Shown piece after piece: positions 21,006-29,960 of a stretch of DNA of 64,000 nucleotides. The translations under genes were made by a program, and so were the position numbers. The notes beneath the pieces are model-generated. The model saw only the letters and a list, made by a program, of their open reading frames with translations, was not told where the DNA came from and did no database searches. The DNA comes from a virus: IMG/VR virus record IMGVR_UViG_3300001796_000003, positions 1-64,000 of that record. The stretch is one strand, 5' to 3'. Position 1 is the stretch's first letter; each line of letters begins with the position of its first letter.

Positions 21006-21950
21006 ATGTCCGACAATCCTTCTCCTACAGTTAGCACAGGTCCTTCAAGTTATGTCGAAGACCCTATTTACAAAAATGCTGATTATAAGCCTCCATTAAC
21101 TAACTGGTTTACTGCAAAACCATATGGTTTTCGGTTTACGCCTAAGATCGGCGACCCGAAGGTGATGTACCTGCCGATATCACCCAGTAACTTGAACATA
21201 TCGACTTCATTTGCCACCAACCTAATTCCTACTATTTATGGGACAGTAGAAGAGCATTCACCTGTTCGCTATTATGACATTTTGATTGAAGGCACTACTG
21301 GCATGGCCCCTAAGTTTGTAGAACCAGCCAATATAACACCCGAAGAACAACATGGTCGCAGTTCTTTCACCATACAGCAAAGTTTGAGCACCCTAACAGA
21401 GGGTTTTTTGTCCAAAACATTAAACGCTGGTCAGACTGCATTCAACACTGGTCAAGAAATTGGGAATATGTTTGGTCGCTCAGCTGTAACCGGCGTATAT
21501 CTAAATCAAACAGGTTATTTGGCATTCCACAATCTCTATCGCTTTTTGCTACAATACAAGAAAGACGCTGCCGGCGTTAAAACTAACAGCGACGGTGTTA
21601 CCGAAGTTGATGCCACTCCCCGAAAAGAAGGCACTCCTGCACCACTAACATTCTTTAATCACAAAGATAACAATGAATACAGCGTTGTTGTCAAGAACTT
21701 CACGCTTCGTCGTGACAAAGAAAACCCGATGTTGTACTTTTACAGTATTTCTATGCGAGGTTACGATCTTCGGAATATCAAAAGCACAACTGGCTCCGAT
21801 AAAATAACCAAATCTGCGGAACTTATAGCTCATTTAGGCTTAGATGGCGTCAAAGGTTCAACCTTTCTCTCACAGGCTAAGGATTTTGCTTCTAGAGCGC
21901 GGGATATACTGGGCTCAGTATCTATCGGTGTTAATCAATTGGGGCGATAA
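21006..21950 (+). CDS. Baseplate protein (314 residues)
   Basis: No single motif names it. Its N-terminal half (FTAKPYGFRFTPKIGDPKVMYLPISPSN, read as separate strands, then YYDILIEGTTG) resembles small tail/baseplate proteins that bridge the hub and wedge. The central part is helical and polar; NEYSVVVKNFTLRRDKENPMLY and FYSISMRGYDLR form a strand pair near the end. It starts at ATG 21006, six bases after a -10 box, and overlaps the next ATG by one base. Confidence 0.65.
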   Translation: MSDNPSPTVSTGPSSYVEDPIYKNADYKPPLTNWFTAKPYGFRFTPKIGDPKVMYLPISPSNLNISTSFATNLIPTIYGTVEEHSPVRYYDILIEGTTGMAPKFVEPANITPEEQHGRSSFTIQQSLSTLTEGFLSKTLNAGQTAFNTGQEIGNMFGRSAVTGVYLNQTGYLAFHNLYRFLLQYKKDAAGVKTNSDGVTEVDATPRKEGTPAPLTFFNHKDNNEYSVVVKNFTLRRDKENPMLYFYSISMRGYDLRNIKSTTGSDKITKSAELIAHLGLDGVKGSTFLSQAKDFASRARDILGSVSIGVNQLGR

Positions 21951-23542
21951 TGGCACTTAATAATAACAGCGCATTTCAGGCATCTGCTAATTTGGCACTT
22001 TGGTTTAAGACTTACACCAATGAGAGCCTTGCGCTCACAGATATGCCAGAAATTATCCCCACTCGATGGACTTATTTTCGAGATAACTGGAAAACCTTGC
22101 GCCTAAGATTACTTTCTTTGGCCCCAAACACCAAAGAGCCTGACTATTTTCAGGCTGTTCTCAACGACTTAAGTGGTTTTATTGCTAATCAGCGGCAAAA
22201 TACCACAGATGTAAATCCATTTGCATCTAGTGAAGTGTATTTTCGCTTCTATCCTGTCTTCGATAACGTTAAATTACAAAGCATTACGCTCACAACTGAG
22301 GAACGAACGTTCATAGCCAATAAGCAGCGCGCTCTACAGGCTTACTCAAAGAGAGATTTTTTGCAAATTAAAACAACCTTGCGCGAATACAGGGATACAT
22401 TGGCAGATACAGTTGGCCTCAATGACCCAGATTATGACGCTATTTACGGTCGTGCACCGGTTAGACAGCAAAAGAATGCTGCCTCTAGTGCTGATCTCAA
22501 CCTACTTCGTGTTATTGAAACGCAGTTAAGTGTTGTTGACTTCGTTCTTGCTAACCTATTTGCAATAGATGCGGCCATTGATCCCTTTGCTTTAGCTCGA
22601 CTTAATGCCAATAATCCTGATATTGACATAGGTCAGTATAGCTCTGGGCGCTTGATTAAGCTTAATTCAGGTGAAGACTTGCCTAATTTAGCAAAAAGAG
22701 TGTTTGGCAACCCAGACAAGTGGGTTGATATAGCTATAGCAAATGGTCTTAAAGAACCATATGTTGATGAAGCGGGAATGCAACTCTTTTTCCGCACTAA
22801 CGGCAGTGGAAATCAGATAAATCTGTCCTCGCACGATGCCTCTGGTGTCGAAAATATTGGTCGTTTTTTTGTTAATCAGTTGATTCTTATTAGCTCAGAT
22901 ACTATCCCCTTTCCATCTCAACGCATTATCACAGGAATTAAGCAGATTCCCGTCTCTGGAGAGATCATTCTTACAGTGAGCGGTGAATCCAACTTGAGTT
23001 CATATCTTCAGTCAGATAATGCACGTTTGAGAATTTTTAAGCCTAACACAATTAACAGTTCACAATATATTCTTATTCCATCAGAACAGGCTCTATCAAA
23101 CCCCCGGGCTGAGGAGATTCCCTGGTTCTTGACGAGCGGCGCCAACGACGAGAAAAACACTAAAATTGATATCGCTGTCGATGAGAGTGGAGCACTATTA
23201 AACACTCCAAGTGGCGACTTAATGTTGAGTTATGGACTTGATAATGCTGTCCAAGCGATTCGCTGCAAGATACTTACTGAGTTAGGTTCAAATCCTCGCC
23301 ATCCAGGCTATGGTTTGGTGAATGTAGTGGGCACTCCTACTAATCAATCTGAGGGTACTCGAGAAGTTCTTATTAAGTCCATTAATCAGCAAATTGCTCA
23401 AGATCCGCGATTTGATAGAGTGCAAAGTCTGAGTGTTACGAGAAACGCTAACACCGATGGAGTTGCATATAATGTTGCTCTAGTTGTTAAGCTCGCTGGT
23501 AGTAACACCCTCCTACCTATTACTTTTACAGTGAATAGCTAA
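21950..23542 (+). CDS. Baseplate wedge protein with LysM-like and gp25-like parts (530 residues)
   Basis: The middle has a LysM-like segment (SGEDLPNLAKRVFGNPDKW, about residues 240-258). The last 120 residues (LSYGLDNAVQAIRCKILTELGSNP, split over two strands, then GYGLVNVVG and VQSLSVTRN) match the layout of gp25/gpW baseplate wedge proteins, which start sheath assembly. In most phages gp25 is a separate protein of about 130 residues, so this looks like a fusion with a 400-residue N-terminal module. It is encoded immediately before the gpJ-like wedge gene, as usual. Confidence 0.7.
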   Translation: MALNNNSAFQASANLALWFKTYTNESLALTDMPEIIPTRWTYFRDNWKTLRLRLLSLAPNTKEPDYFQAVLNDLSGFIANQRQNTTDVNPFASSEVYFRFYPVFDNVKLQSITLTTEERTFIANKQRALQAYSKRDFLQIKTTLREYRDTLADTVGLNDPDYDAIYGRAPVRQQKNAASSADLNLLRVIETQLSVVDFVLANLFAIDAAIDPFALARLNANNPDIDIGQYSSGRLIKLNSGEDLPNLAKRVFGNPDKWVDIAIANGLKEPYVDEAGMQLFFRTNGSGNQINLSSHDASGVENIGRFFVNQLILISSDTIPFPSQRIITGIKQIPVSGEIILTVSGESNLSSYLQSDNARLRIFKPNTINSSQYILIPSEQALSNPRAEEIPWFLTSGANDEKNTKIDIAVDESGALLNTPSGDLMLSYGLDNAVQAIRCKILTELGSNPRHPGYGLVNVVGTPTNQSEGTREVLIKSINQQIAQDPRFDRVQSLSVTRNANTDGVAYNVALVVKLAGSNTLLPITFTVNS

Positions 23543-23609
23543 GACCTTGCCCTTACTATAGTAGAATAGAGTTATTATTTTAGAGTCTTTACGAGACTGA
23601 GGGTTACCA

Positions 23610-26600
23610 GTGTCCATTGAGATTAAGAGCTTTAACCAGATACTAGGCAGTATGGTTCGAAAGATTGTTGCTGAAACACCGCTCAGCGATGTCAATCCCG
23701 GATCTGTTTTTCTATCATTGCTTGAGGCATGTGCCAGCCAAGATTTCGACAACAATGTCGCGATTCTTAACATTCTTGAGCTATTGAACGTTGATGCTAT
23801 TCGCAATGTAGATTTGGACAACAAGGCTGCTGACTTGGGGTTAGAACGATTCGCGGCTGTTCCTAGTACTGGTGCAGTACAGTTTAGAAACTCTTTAATT
23901 ACTAAGCAGAGTGCGCTCTTATACAGTCTCAAACCAGCCCCTATTTCTGGTCAGACTGTGCTTTTTGTTAACAGCACGACTGGCTGGGCATCTTCAGGAA
24001 GTGTTTATATTGGCCGCGGGACTAATTCATTTGAAGGTCCAATCCCCTATTCGAGCATTACTGTTTTTCCGACCTACTCACAGATCAACTTGAGTACGGC
24101 TCTTCAGAAAGACCACCTTTTGTCTGATGTGGTCGTAAATGGACAAGGACAGCCTGACCGCGTTATATCTGCAGGTACAGTTATTAAAGTTCCTGCGAAC
24201 AACCAGAATCCAGACATTCTTTTTACTACAATTCGTGATGCCATAATTCCTGCCGGTGAGGATAGTGTTGACGGCGTGCTTGTTGTGGCTCAAGTCCCCG
24301 GTTCACAAGGGAACGCCCCCATTAACACTATTCGTCAGTTTGAGACCGCTCCTTTTACTGGTGCTGCAGTAACTAACCTAGTTGCTTTTTCGACTGGTTC
24401 AGACATCGAAACAGACACGCAACTCCGAAACCGTATTAAGTCGCACTCTGCATCGTTGGCCCGTGGTACATCACCTGCAATTTTAAGCGCAGTCATCAAT
24501 CTCTCGGATCCGGATGAAAATAAGCGTGTTGTTTCAGCAACACTTTCTCAGCCTATTTCGGCAAATGAGCCCGCAATTCTTTACATTGATGACGGCAATG
24601 GTTTTCAGCCTTCTCAGGCAGGACAGAATCTTGATGTCCTTCTCTCAAGGGCCAACGGTACAGAGGAATTTCTCCAGTTAGCCAACTATCCTCTTCCTAG
24701 AGCACAAGTCGTCAATACTGTTTCTGGGCCATTTGTTTTTGCAGATCAGATGTTCCTGCGTGTGGCTATTGATAGAGTCGAAGAAACGGTTGTTTTTACT
24801 TCCTCTGATTTTAGCAATATCACTGTCGCAACGTTGCCAGAAATTGTTAGTGCCATCAATGCTCAGGCTACTCTTTTTAAGGCACGCTTGACAGATGATT
24901 CGCAGCACATCCTTATTTATCCTGTAGACCCAGATGCAGAGTTTATTCAAGTTGTTCCTAAGAGAGATGATGACGTAGAGTCTCTATATGCAAACAATGT
25001 GCTTAATTTTCCTGTAAATGAAAATAGCTACATTTTCCTCTATCAAAATGGGGTGCGTTTGCAGCAGCGCGAGCAACGAGCAACGGTTGAAACACTCCCA
25101 TTTGGACTTTGGAACTTATTCTTTGTTGGTAATTTGGTAGTCTCTGTCGATGGAACTCCTGAACAAGATCGGGCTTTCTCGTTAGCAGATTTCCCAGATA
25201 CCGCTTCACTAACAACTCTTTCTCTGGATAACTGGGTTACTGCCTTTAATGATAAGTTTGCAGGCATCACTGCAACAGCAACCCCTAACCAGACCATGCA
25301 AATTAGTAGCAACAAGAGCGGTTTAGGAGCCTCGATTCAGATCGTTGGTGGTACGTACGCAGAACAGCTATTTGGCTCAAATTCAACATTTGCGACGGGT
25401 CAGACCTCACAGTTTCAAATCAATCGTTCAAATGGTCAGCTTCGCCTTTTGACAGAGATCGAACCTAACGACGTTATTTCTGCTGGTATTGCTGATGCCA
25501 AAGGCGCTGTAATTTCCACACCGACGTCATCAGGCCTATATGACTTGAGCGATGATGACTCGGGTCGTAAATCAGAAATGGTTATCTGCCCAGATTCCAC
25601 GTACTGTGATGTGATTAGTGTCAATCTCACGCTTGACGAGAGCTTAATTATTAGCCAAAATGGTCCCTTTAGACGTATTTTGGCTTCAAACGTAGACACC
25701 TTCAATAATGTACAGCCAGGGGACTTCCTCTACGTGACGTATCGTGGTCCTGGATCTTGGGTTAACGTTGCCAATAGTGGTTTATTTAAGGTAGCAACTC
25801 GTGGGCCTAACTACACTCCCGGCGTTGATACTTACATTGATATCTGGAATATTGCTGTTGTCAACGAAACAGTAACTGTAGCTGATATCGCAGATATCAC
25901 AGCTTTCCGCACAGACGGATATCCGCAGGTATGGACATCTTCTTATATCTCAAATCCTGCCTCAACCACATTAAACGACCTGGTAGAATCTGTGCATGCA
26001 GCTACAGTTGGAGTAAGGGCTTCTATCTTCCAGACTAATTCGGTTAAGATTACTTCAAATACCGAAACAAACGGTAGTATTGCAATTCCAGTTTCGGTTG
26101 GTCGTATTTCAGCAATATATGCACCAACAGAAAGTGTAAAACTGAACGATATTCCGTTAATTGCTAATAAAACTTCTTCTAAGGATCTACTTGGTTTTAT
26201 TAAGTTCAAGCAGCCTATTGTTTCACAAAATACGTATCTCGATAGAGCTGTTTATTCAACAGTGGTTGATGGTATCAATCCTTCTGTTGCTCCAGATGCT
26301 TATCCATACAGTGGCACATACTCAGAGCAAGTCACTGGCGCTAATGGCGTGTTTACAAGCACTAATGTTAACTTGTCAGACGTTGCTACCATAATTAGAG
26401 GCAGCAACGAAGGCCTTGTTCGTTCGATCAAAGCTAAACCCACTAGCACAAGCATTGGTACTCAGCAAGGTCTACCGCGATCTGCCTTAGATCACATGGA
26501 AAACGACGAATTCCAGATTTTTAACTCGTTACAGATGTCTCAAGATGACAGCTTTACAGTTATTGTTGATCAGGATCCAGTCACAAAGACAATCAGTGTT

Positions 26601-29600
26601 CCTTTTGCTCGAACTGGTCAAATCAACGCAAACTTTGTTCCAAGCAGTACTGAATTTTCGGCGAATGACACAGACAACGAACCTGGCATTGATTTCAGCG
26701 TAACTAATGTATGGGGAACCAGTGTTAATGGAACTAACTTTAATGACTACAATGTCTTAATGCGAGCGAGAAACTGGTACTCAAGTGGTGGTACTGGTGC
26801 TTCACTTGGCAAGTTGATTGTTCGTTCTACCGAGTACGGCGCAAATGGTAACAAGTGCCGTTTCTCGATCGAGTATCCGGCTTCTCCGGACCTCGACAAT
26901 TCTACAACCTTTGCAGATACCCCGTCGTGGAACAAACTATCATACTTCTTTGGTTCTGGTCCAGCTCGCAATATCGGATTCGCAGCTGGTACCATAGTCA
27001 CTGTGTCAGGACCCTATCCCGACACAACAACAAACTTTCCCGCAGGCGCGGCAAGTACCGGAAAATACTATGATCTTGCATTCGGTGCTGGTACCTTTAC
27101 GTCTGTACAAATCAATGATGTATTGAGTGTGAGTGACCCGGGGCTTGTTGGTCTCTCTGGGCAATATGGCATTAAGAATAAGAGCGGTAGCACTATCCGT
27201 CTCTATGCTCCGACACTATCAGCTGGATCCTTGACATCAACCAGTGACGACCTTTTAACAATCTTCCCTCTCACTCAAACTGCTGTATCTGATATTGTCA
27301 CTGCGATTAACGCTTCAAATATTATGACTGCAGCAGCAGTTAGTCTTTCTGCTGCATTAATTACTTCGTCCACTTTTGAGGATCAGTACTCGTATGTCAG
27401 CGACGCAACTGCGCTCGCATATGGCCACAACCCAACAAACTCAGCGCTGCAGGGTTTCATTCAGCTCTATGATGGAGCCGCAAGCATCAAAACATTCTCA
27501 AATGCTGATCCTAATTTCACCCTCAAGGTGCCGCTAGTACTGTCTTCGTCGGGTGTCTCAGCAGCTATTTATAGAATGGACACTGCGCCCAATGAAGACT
27601 CAACGACGGGTGAGTATTTTAAGCTAGTTCCCAGTACGACTGCAAACGTTCATCATCATTTGACCCAGAAGGCTTTGTCACAACTACCAATCGTAGCTGA
27701 TGTGTCGATCTCGGACGCAAATAAGCGTGTTCAAGTGGTATCAAAGAACATGGGCAGCAATGGTGCAATTGAAGTATTAGGTGGACAAGCTAATCTGGCG
27801 CAGACTAATATCCTAGGAGCAAGCTCTGTTTCCTCCGACGTGTCAGGTAGCTATTTATTGGGAACAATCTCAGCATTTCCGAATTCTTATAGCACAGGCG
27901 ATGTAGTTAAAATTGCTAACCAGTATGGTGCACCGCGGGCGACACAATTCGGCATCTCCTGTTCTATTGATGTAGAAGCGATGGCGAGCGATCGTGCTGA
28001 GTACTATCTCAATCCAGTTGAAACTAACTTTACTTCGGCGACCACGATTGCAATTACCGACGTTTCAGGCTCATATGGAGCTGCCGCTAATACTGTTTGG
28101 CGCTGGACGCATAGTGCAGCTGGAACTGAGACTTTGGGTCGTGCAAAGGTTGGTCATCAAGTCATTGCATTTAATTGTCCTGGCTGGAAAAACACCAATC
28201 AGGCAAAAAAGCCCGGCGATAATGTAACTGTGGGTTTCCCCATTGTCGCTGTTAATAGTGTATCTAACACAGTTGATGTTCTTAATCCTTTTGGGGCCGC
28301 AATGGCTGCTACTGCTATTGGTACTGGTACAGTCAGCATTTGTCCAGTATTCCAGAATCGTTGGCATTTGGCACATCAAGCACCAATTGGAATTCGCTCT
28401 CTGTCGCGATCCAGTAACGTCTTAACCGTTGAGACGATGACATCACACCACTTTAACACCGGAGACTCGGTTGTGATTAGAGATAGTTTATCAGGGTTAG
28501 TTGATACTAATTATGGTCCTATCACCGTTACCGGTCCTCAGACCTTTACTGTAATAAATGGCGGTTCAAACTTTACAGAGTTAGAGGTCGGAGCTACAAC
28601 TCAGATACACCCGTCATCAACAACAACATATCGATTACAGCGTCTTGGCGTGAACAATCTAGTACGAATTGACCATGTTTTAGGACCGTCGCCGAGGTTC
28701 GTGGACTGTGGAGTCGCTGTTGACGACTATTTGGTTCTTCAGGGAAATACCTTTAACACGTCTAATAACGGAATTCACCGAGTTGTAGCTGTTGATAACA
28801 AATCAGTTATCTTCGAACATCAAAACAGTGTTGCCACTAGAAATAACGTAACTCCCTTTAATAATAACAGCATCGCTGTTACTTGGACTGCAAATAGTAA
28901 TATCGTTCAGGGAGCTGCTGGCGCATTTAAGTATGTCGACACCTTCCAGAGTGTTAAAAAGGCGGCAGATGATGACTCACAGTATGTTCAGGTTACTGGA
29001 TGTGAAGGTGGTAACTTTGCAACAGCCACTTATATCACCTTAAGTCAGGTTTACACAGGAACCACGGGATCTGCTTTGGGTGTTGGATTCAGAATGGAAT
29101 CTGATTATGACATTGGCGTCCCTCTGCGCAGCACTGATGACCTTATGTTCTTTGATGGTGATTCTTCTTTGGAAGGAGACACGCTCAGCGTGCAAGATCT
29201 CACTAACGAAGATTGGTTTAGTCCCGAAAACACCGGACAATTCGAGATCATTGAAATCGGCAACCACACAACGGACCACAGACCTTTCGCTCGTGTAGTA
29301 AACAGACTTGCGATTTCAGAAACAGATATTAGTAACTTTGATGTTGCTCCTGATGGTTTCTATGTCATTGAAAGTGACTTGTATAAGTATTACACGTATC
29401 GGACTATCAGTAACTCAACCATTAGCGGAACTAATAATCTCCGACGCAATCTCTATATGCTTCCTGATACTCGTGCCTACAAGATTGCAGAGACTAATGG
29501 ATCTATTGTGCAACATACTGGAAAGTTAGGATATGACTTGCTACCCGCAGTAGGAACTGATGGATACGTATTCTATACAGGTCTACTGCGTCGCGCTCAA

Positions 29601-29960
29601 CGCACTATTGATGGATATGCTCCAGATCCTATTACGTACACAGAGCGCCGTGCAGTTGGATCGAGAATCGAGATTTTGCCTCCTCTCATCAAAAACATCA
29701 CCCTTGTCCTGTCGATTGCTACACACCAGGGAGCAACGATTCAAGATGTTTCTAACAATGTCAAGTCTTCTATTATTGACTATATAAATGGTTTAGGCGT
29801 TGGCGAGCACGTGATTCTTTCGGCTATTATCGCTGAAGTAATGAAGGTAAAGGGTGTTGCCGCTGTAACATTCAACACTCCAGCTCCTACAGAGGAGCGC
29901 ATCACTGTGGCTTCCAATGAAAAAGCACTTATTTTTGCAGACTCAATCGGAATTATCTAA
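23610..29960 (+). CDS. Giant baseplate J/gp6-like wedge protein (2116 residues)
   Basis: The first 300 residues (SMVRKIVAETPLSDVNPGSV, DTQLRNRIKSHSASLARGTS) and the last 130 (ILPPLIKNITLVLSIATHQG, SSIIDYINGLGVGEHVI, VKGVAAVTF) are the two ends of a baseplate J-like protein. Between them is an insertion of more than 1500 residues, rich in S, T, N and beta strands, probably a chain of surface domains. One of these (about residues 1600-1660; SHHFNTGDSVVI) belongs to a module repeated in the next two genes. Usual J proteins have 300-700 residues. GTG start at 23610 with GAGGG upstream. Confidence 0.8.
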   Translation: MSIEIKSFNQILGSMVRKIVAETPLSDVNPGSVFLSLLEACASQDFDNNVAILNILELLNVDAIRNVDLDNKAADLGLERFAAVPSTGAVQFRNSLITKQSALLYSLKPAPISGQTVLFVNSTTGWASSGSVYIGRGTNSFEGPIPYSSITVFPTYSQINLSTALQKDHLLSDVVVNGQGQPDRVISAGTVIKVPANNQNPDILFTTIRDAIIPAGEDSVDGVLVVAQVPGSQGNAPINTIRQFETAPFTGAAVTNLVAFSTGSDIETDTQLRNRIKSHSASLARGTSPAILSAVINLSDPDENKRVVSATLSQPISANEPAILYIDDGNGFQPSQAGQNLDVLLSRANGTEEFLQLANYPLPRAQVVNTVSGPFVFADQMFLRVAIDRVEETVVFTSSDFSNITVATLPEIVSAINAQATLFKARLTDDSQHILIYPVDPDAEFIQVVPKRDDDVESLYANNVLNFPVNENSYIFLYQNGVRLQQREQRATVETLPFGLWNLFFVGNLVVSVDGTPEQDRAFSLADFPDTASLTTLSLDNWVTAFNDKFAGITATATPNQTMQISSNKSGLGASIQIVGGTYAEQLFGSNSTFATGQTSQFQINRSNGQLRLLTEIEPNDVISAGIADAKGAVISTPTSSGLYDLSDDDSGRKSEMVICPDSTYCDVISVNLTLDESLIISQNGPFRRILASNVDTFNNVQPGDFLYVTYRGPGSWVNVANSGLFKVATRGPNYTPGVDTYIDIWNIAVVNETVTVADIADITAFRTDGYPQVWTSSYISNPASTTLNDLVESVHAATVGVRASIFQTNSVKITSNTETNGSIAIPVSVGRISAIYAPTESVKLNDIPLIANKTSSKDLLGFIKFKQPIVSQNTYLDRAVYSTVVDGINPSVAPDAYPYSGTYSEQVTGANGVFTSTNVNLSDVATIIRGSNEGLVRSIKAKPTSTSIGTQQGLPRSALDHMENDEFQIFNSLQMSQDDSFTVIVDQDPVTKTISVPFARTGQINANFVPSSTEFSANDTDNEPGIDFSVTNVWGTSVNGTNFNDYNVLMRARNWYSSGGTGASLGKLIVRSTEYGANGNKCRFSIEYPASPDLDNSTTFADTPSWNKLSYFFGSGPARNIGFAAGTIVTVSGPYPDTTTNFPAGAASTGKYYDLAFGAGTFTSVQINDVLSVSDPGLVGLSGQYGIKNKSGSTIRLYAPTLSAGSLTSTSDDLLTIFPLTQTAVSDIVTAINASNIMTAAAVSLSAALITSSTFEDQYSYVSDATALAYGHNPTNSALQGFIQLYDGAASIKTFSNADPNFTLKVPLVLSSSGVSAAIYRMDTAPNEDSTTGEYFKLVPSTTANVHHHLTQKALSQLPIVADVSISDANKRVQVVSKNMGSNGAIEVLGGQANLAQTNILGASSVSSDVSGSYLLGTISAFPNSYSTGDVVKIANQYGAPRATQFGISCSIDVEAMASDRAEYYLNPVETNFTSATTIAITDVSGSYGAAANTVWRWTHSAAGTETLGRAKVGHQVIAFNCPGWKNTNQAKKPGDNVTVGFPIVAVNSVSNTVDVLNPFGAAMAATAIGTGTVSICPVFQNRWHLAHQAPIGIRSLSRSSNVLTVETMTSHHFNTGDSVVIRDSLSGLVDTNYGPITVTGPQTFTVINGGSNFTELEVGATTQIHPSSTTTYRLQRLGVNNLVRIDHVLGPSPRFVDCGVAVDDYLVLQGNTFNTSNNGIHRVVAVDNKSVIFEHQNSVATRNNVTPFNNNSIAVTWTANSNIVQGAAGAFKYVDTFQSVKKAADDDSQYVQVTGCEGGNFATATYITLSQVYTGTTGSALGVGFRMESDYDIGVPLRSTDDLMFFDGDSSLEGDTLSVQDLTNEDWFSPENTGQFEIIEIGNHTTDHRPFARVVNRLAISETDISNFDVAPDGFYVIESDLYKYYTYRTISNSTISGTNNLRRNLYMLPDTRAYKIAETNGSIVQHTGKLGYDLLPAVGTDGYVFYTGLLRRAQRTIDGYAPDPITYTERRAVGSRIEILPPLIKNITLVLSIATHQGATIQDVSNNVKSSIIDYINGLGVGEHVILSAIIAEVMKVKGVAAVTFNTPAPTEERITVASNEKALIFADSIGII

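Noticed and set aside
26161-29787. Alternative plus-frame open stretches inside the 2116-residue wedge gene
   Set aside because: Leucine/serine-rich products in shifted frames with no ribosome sites; shadows of the main gene.
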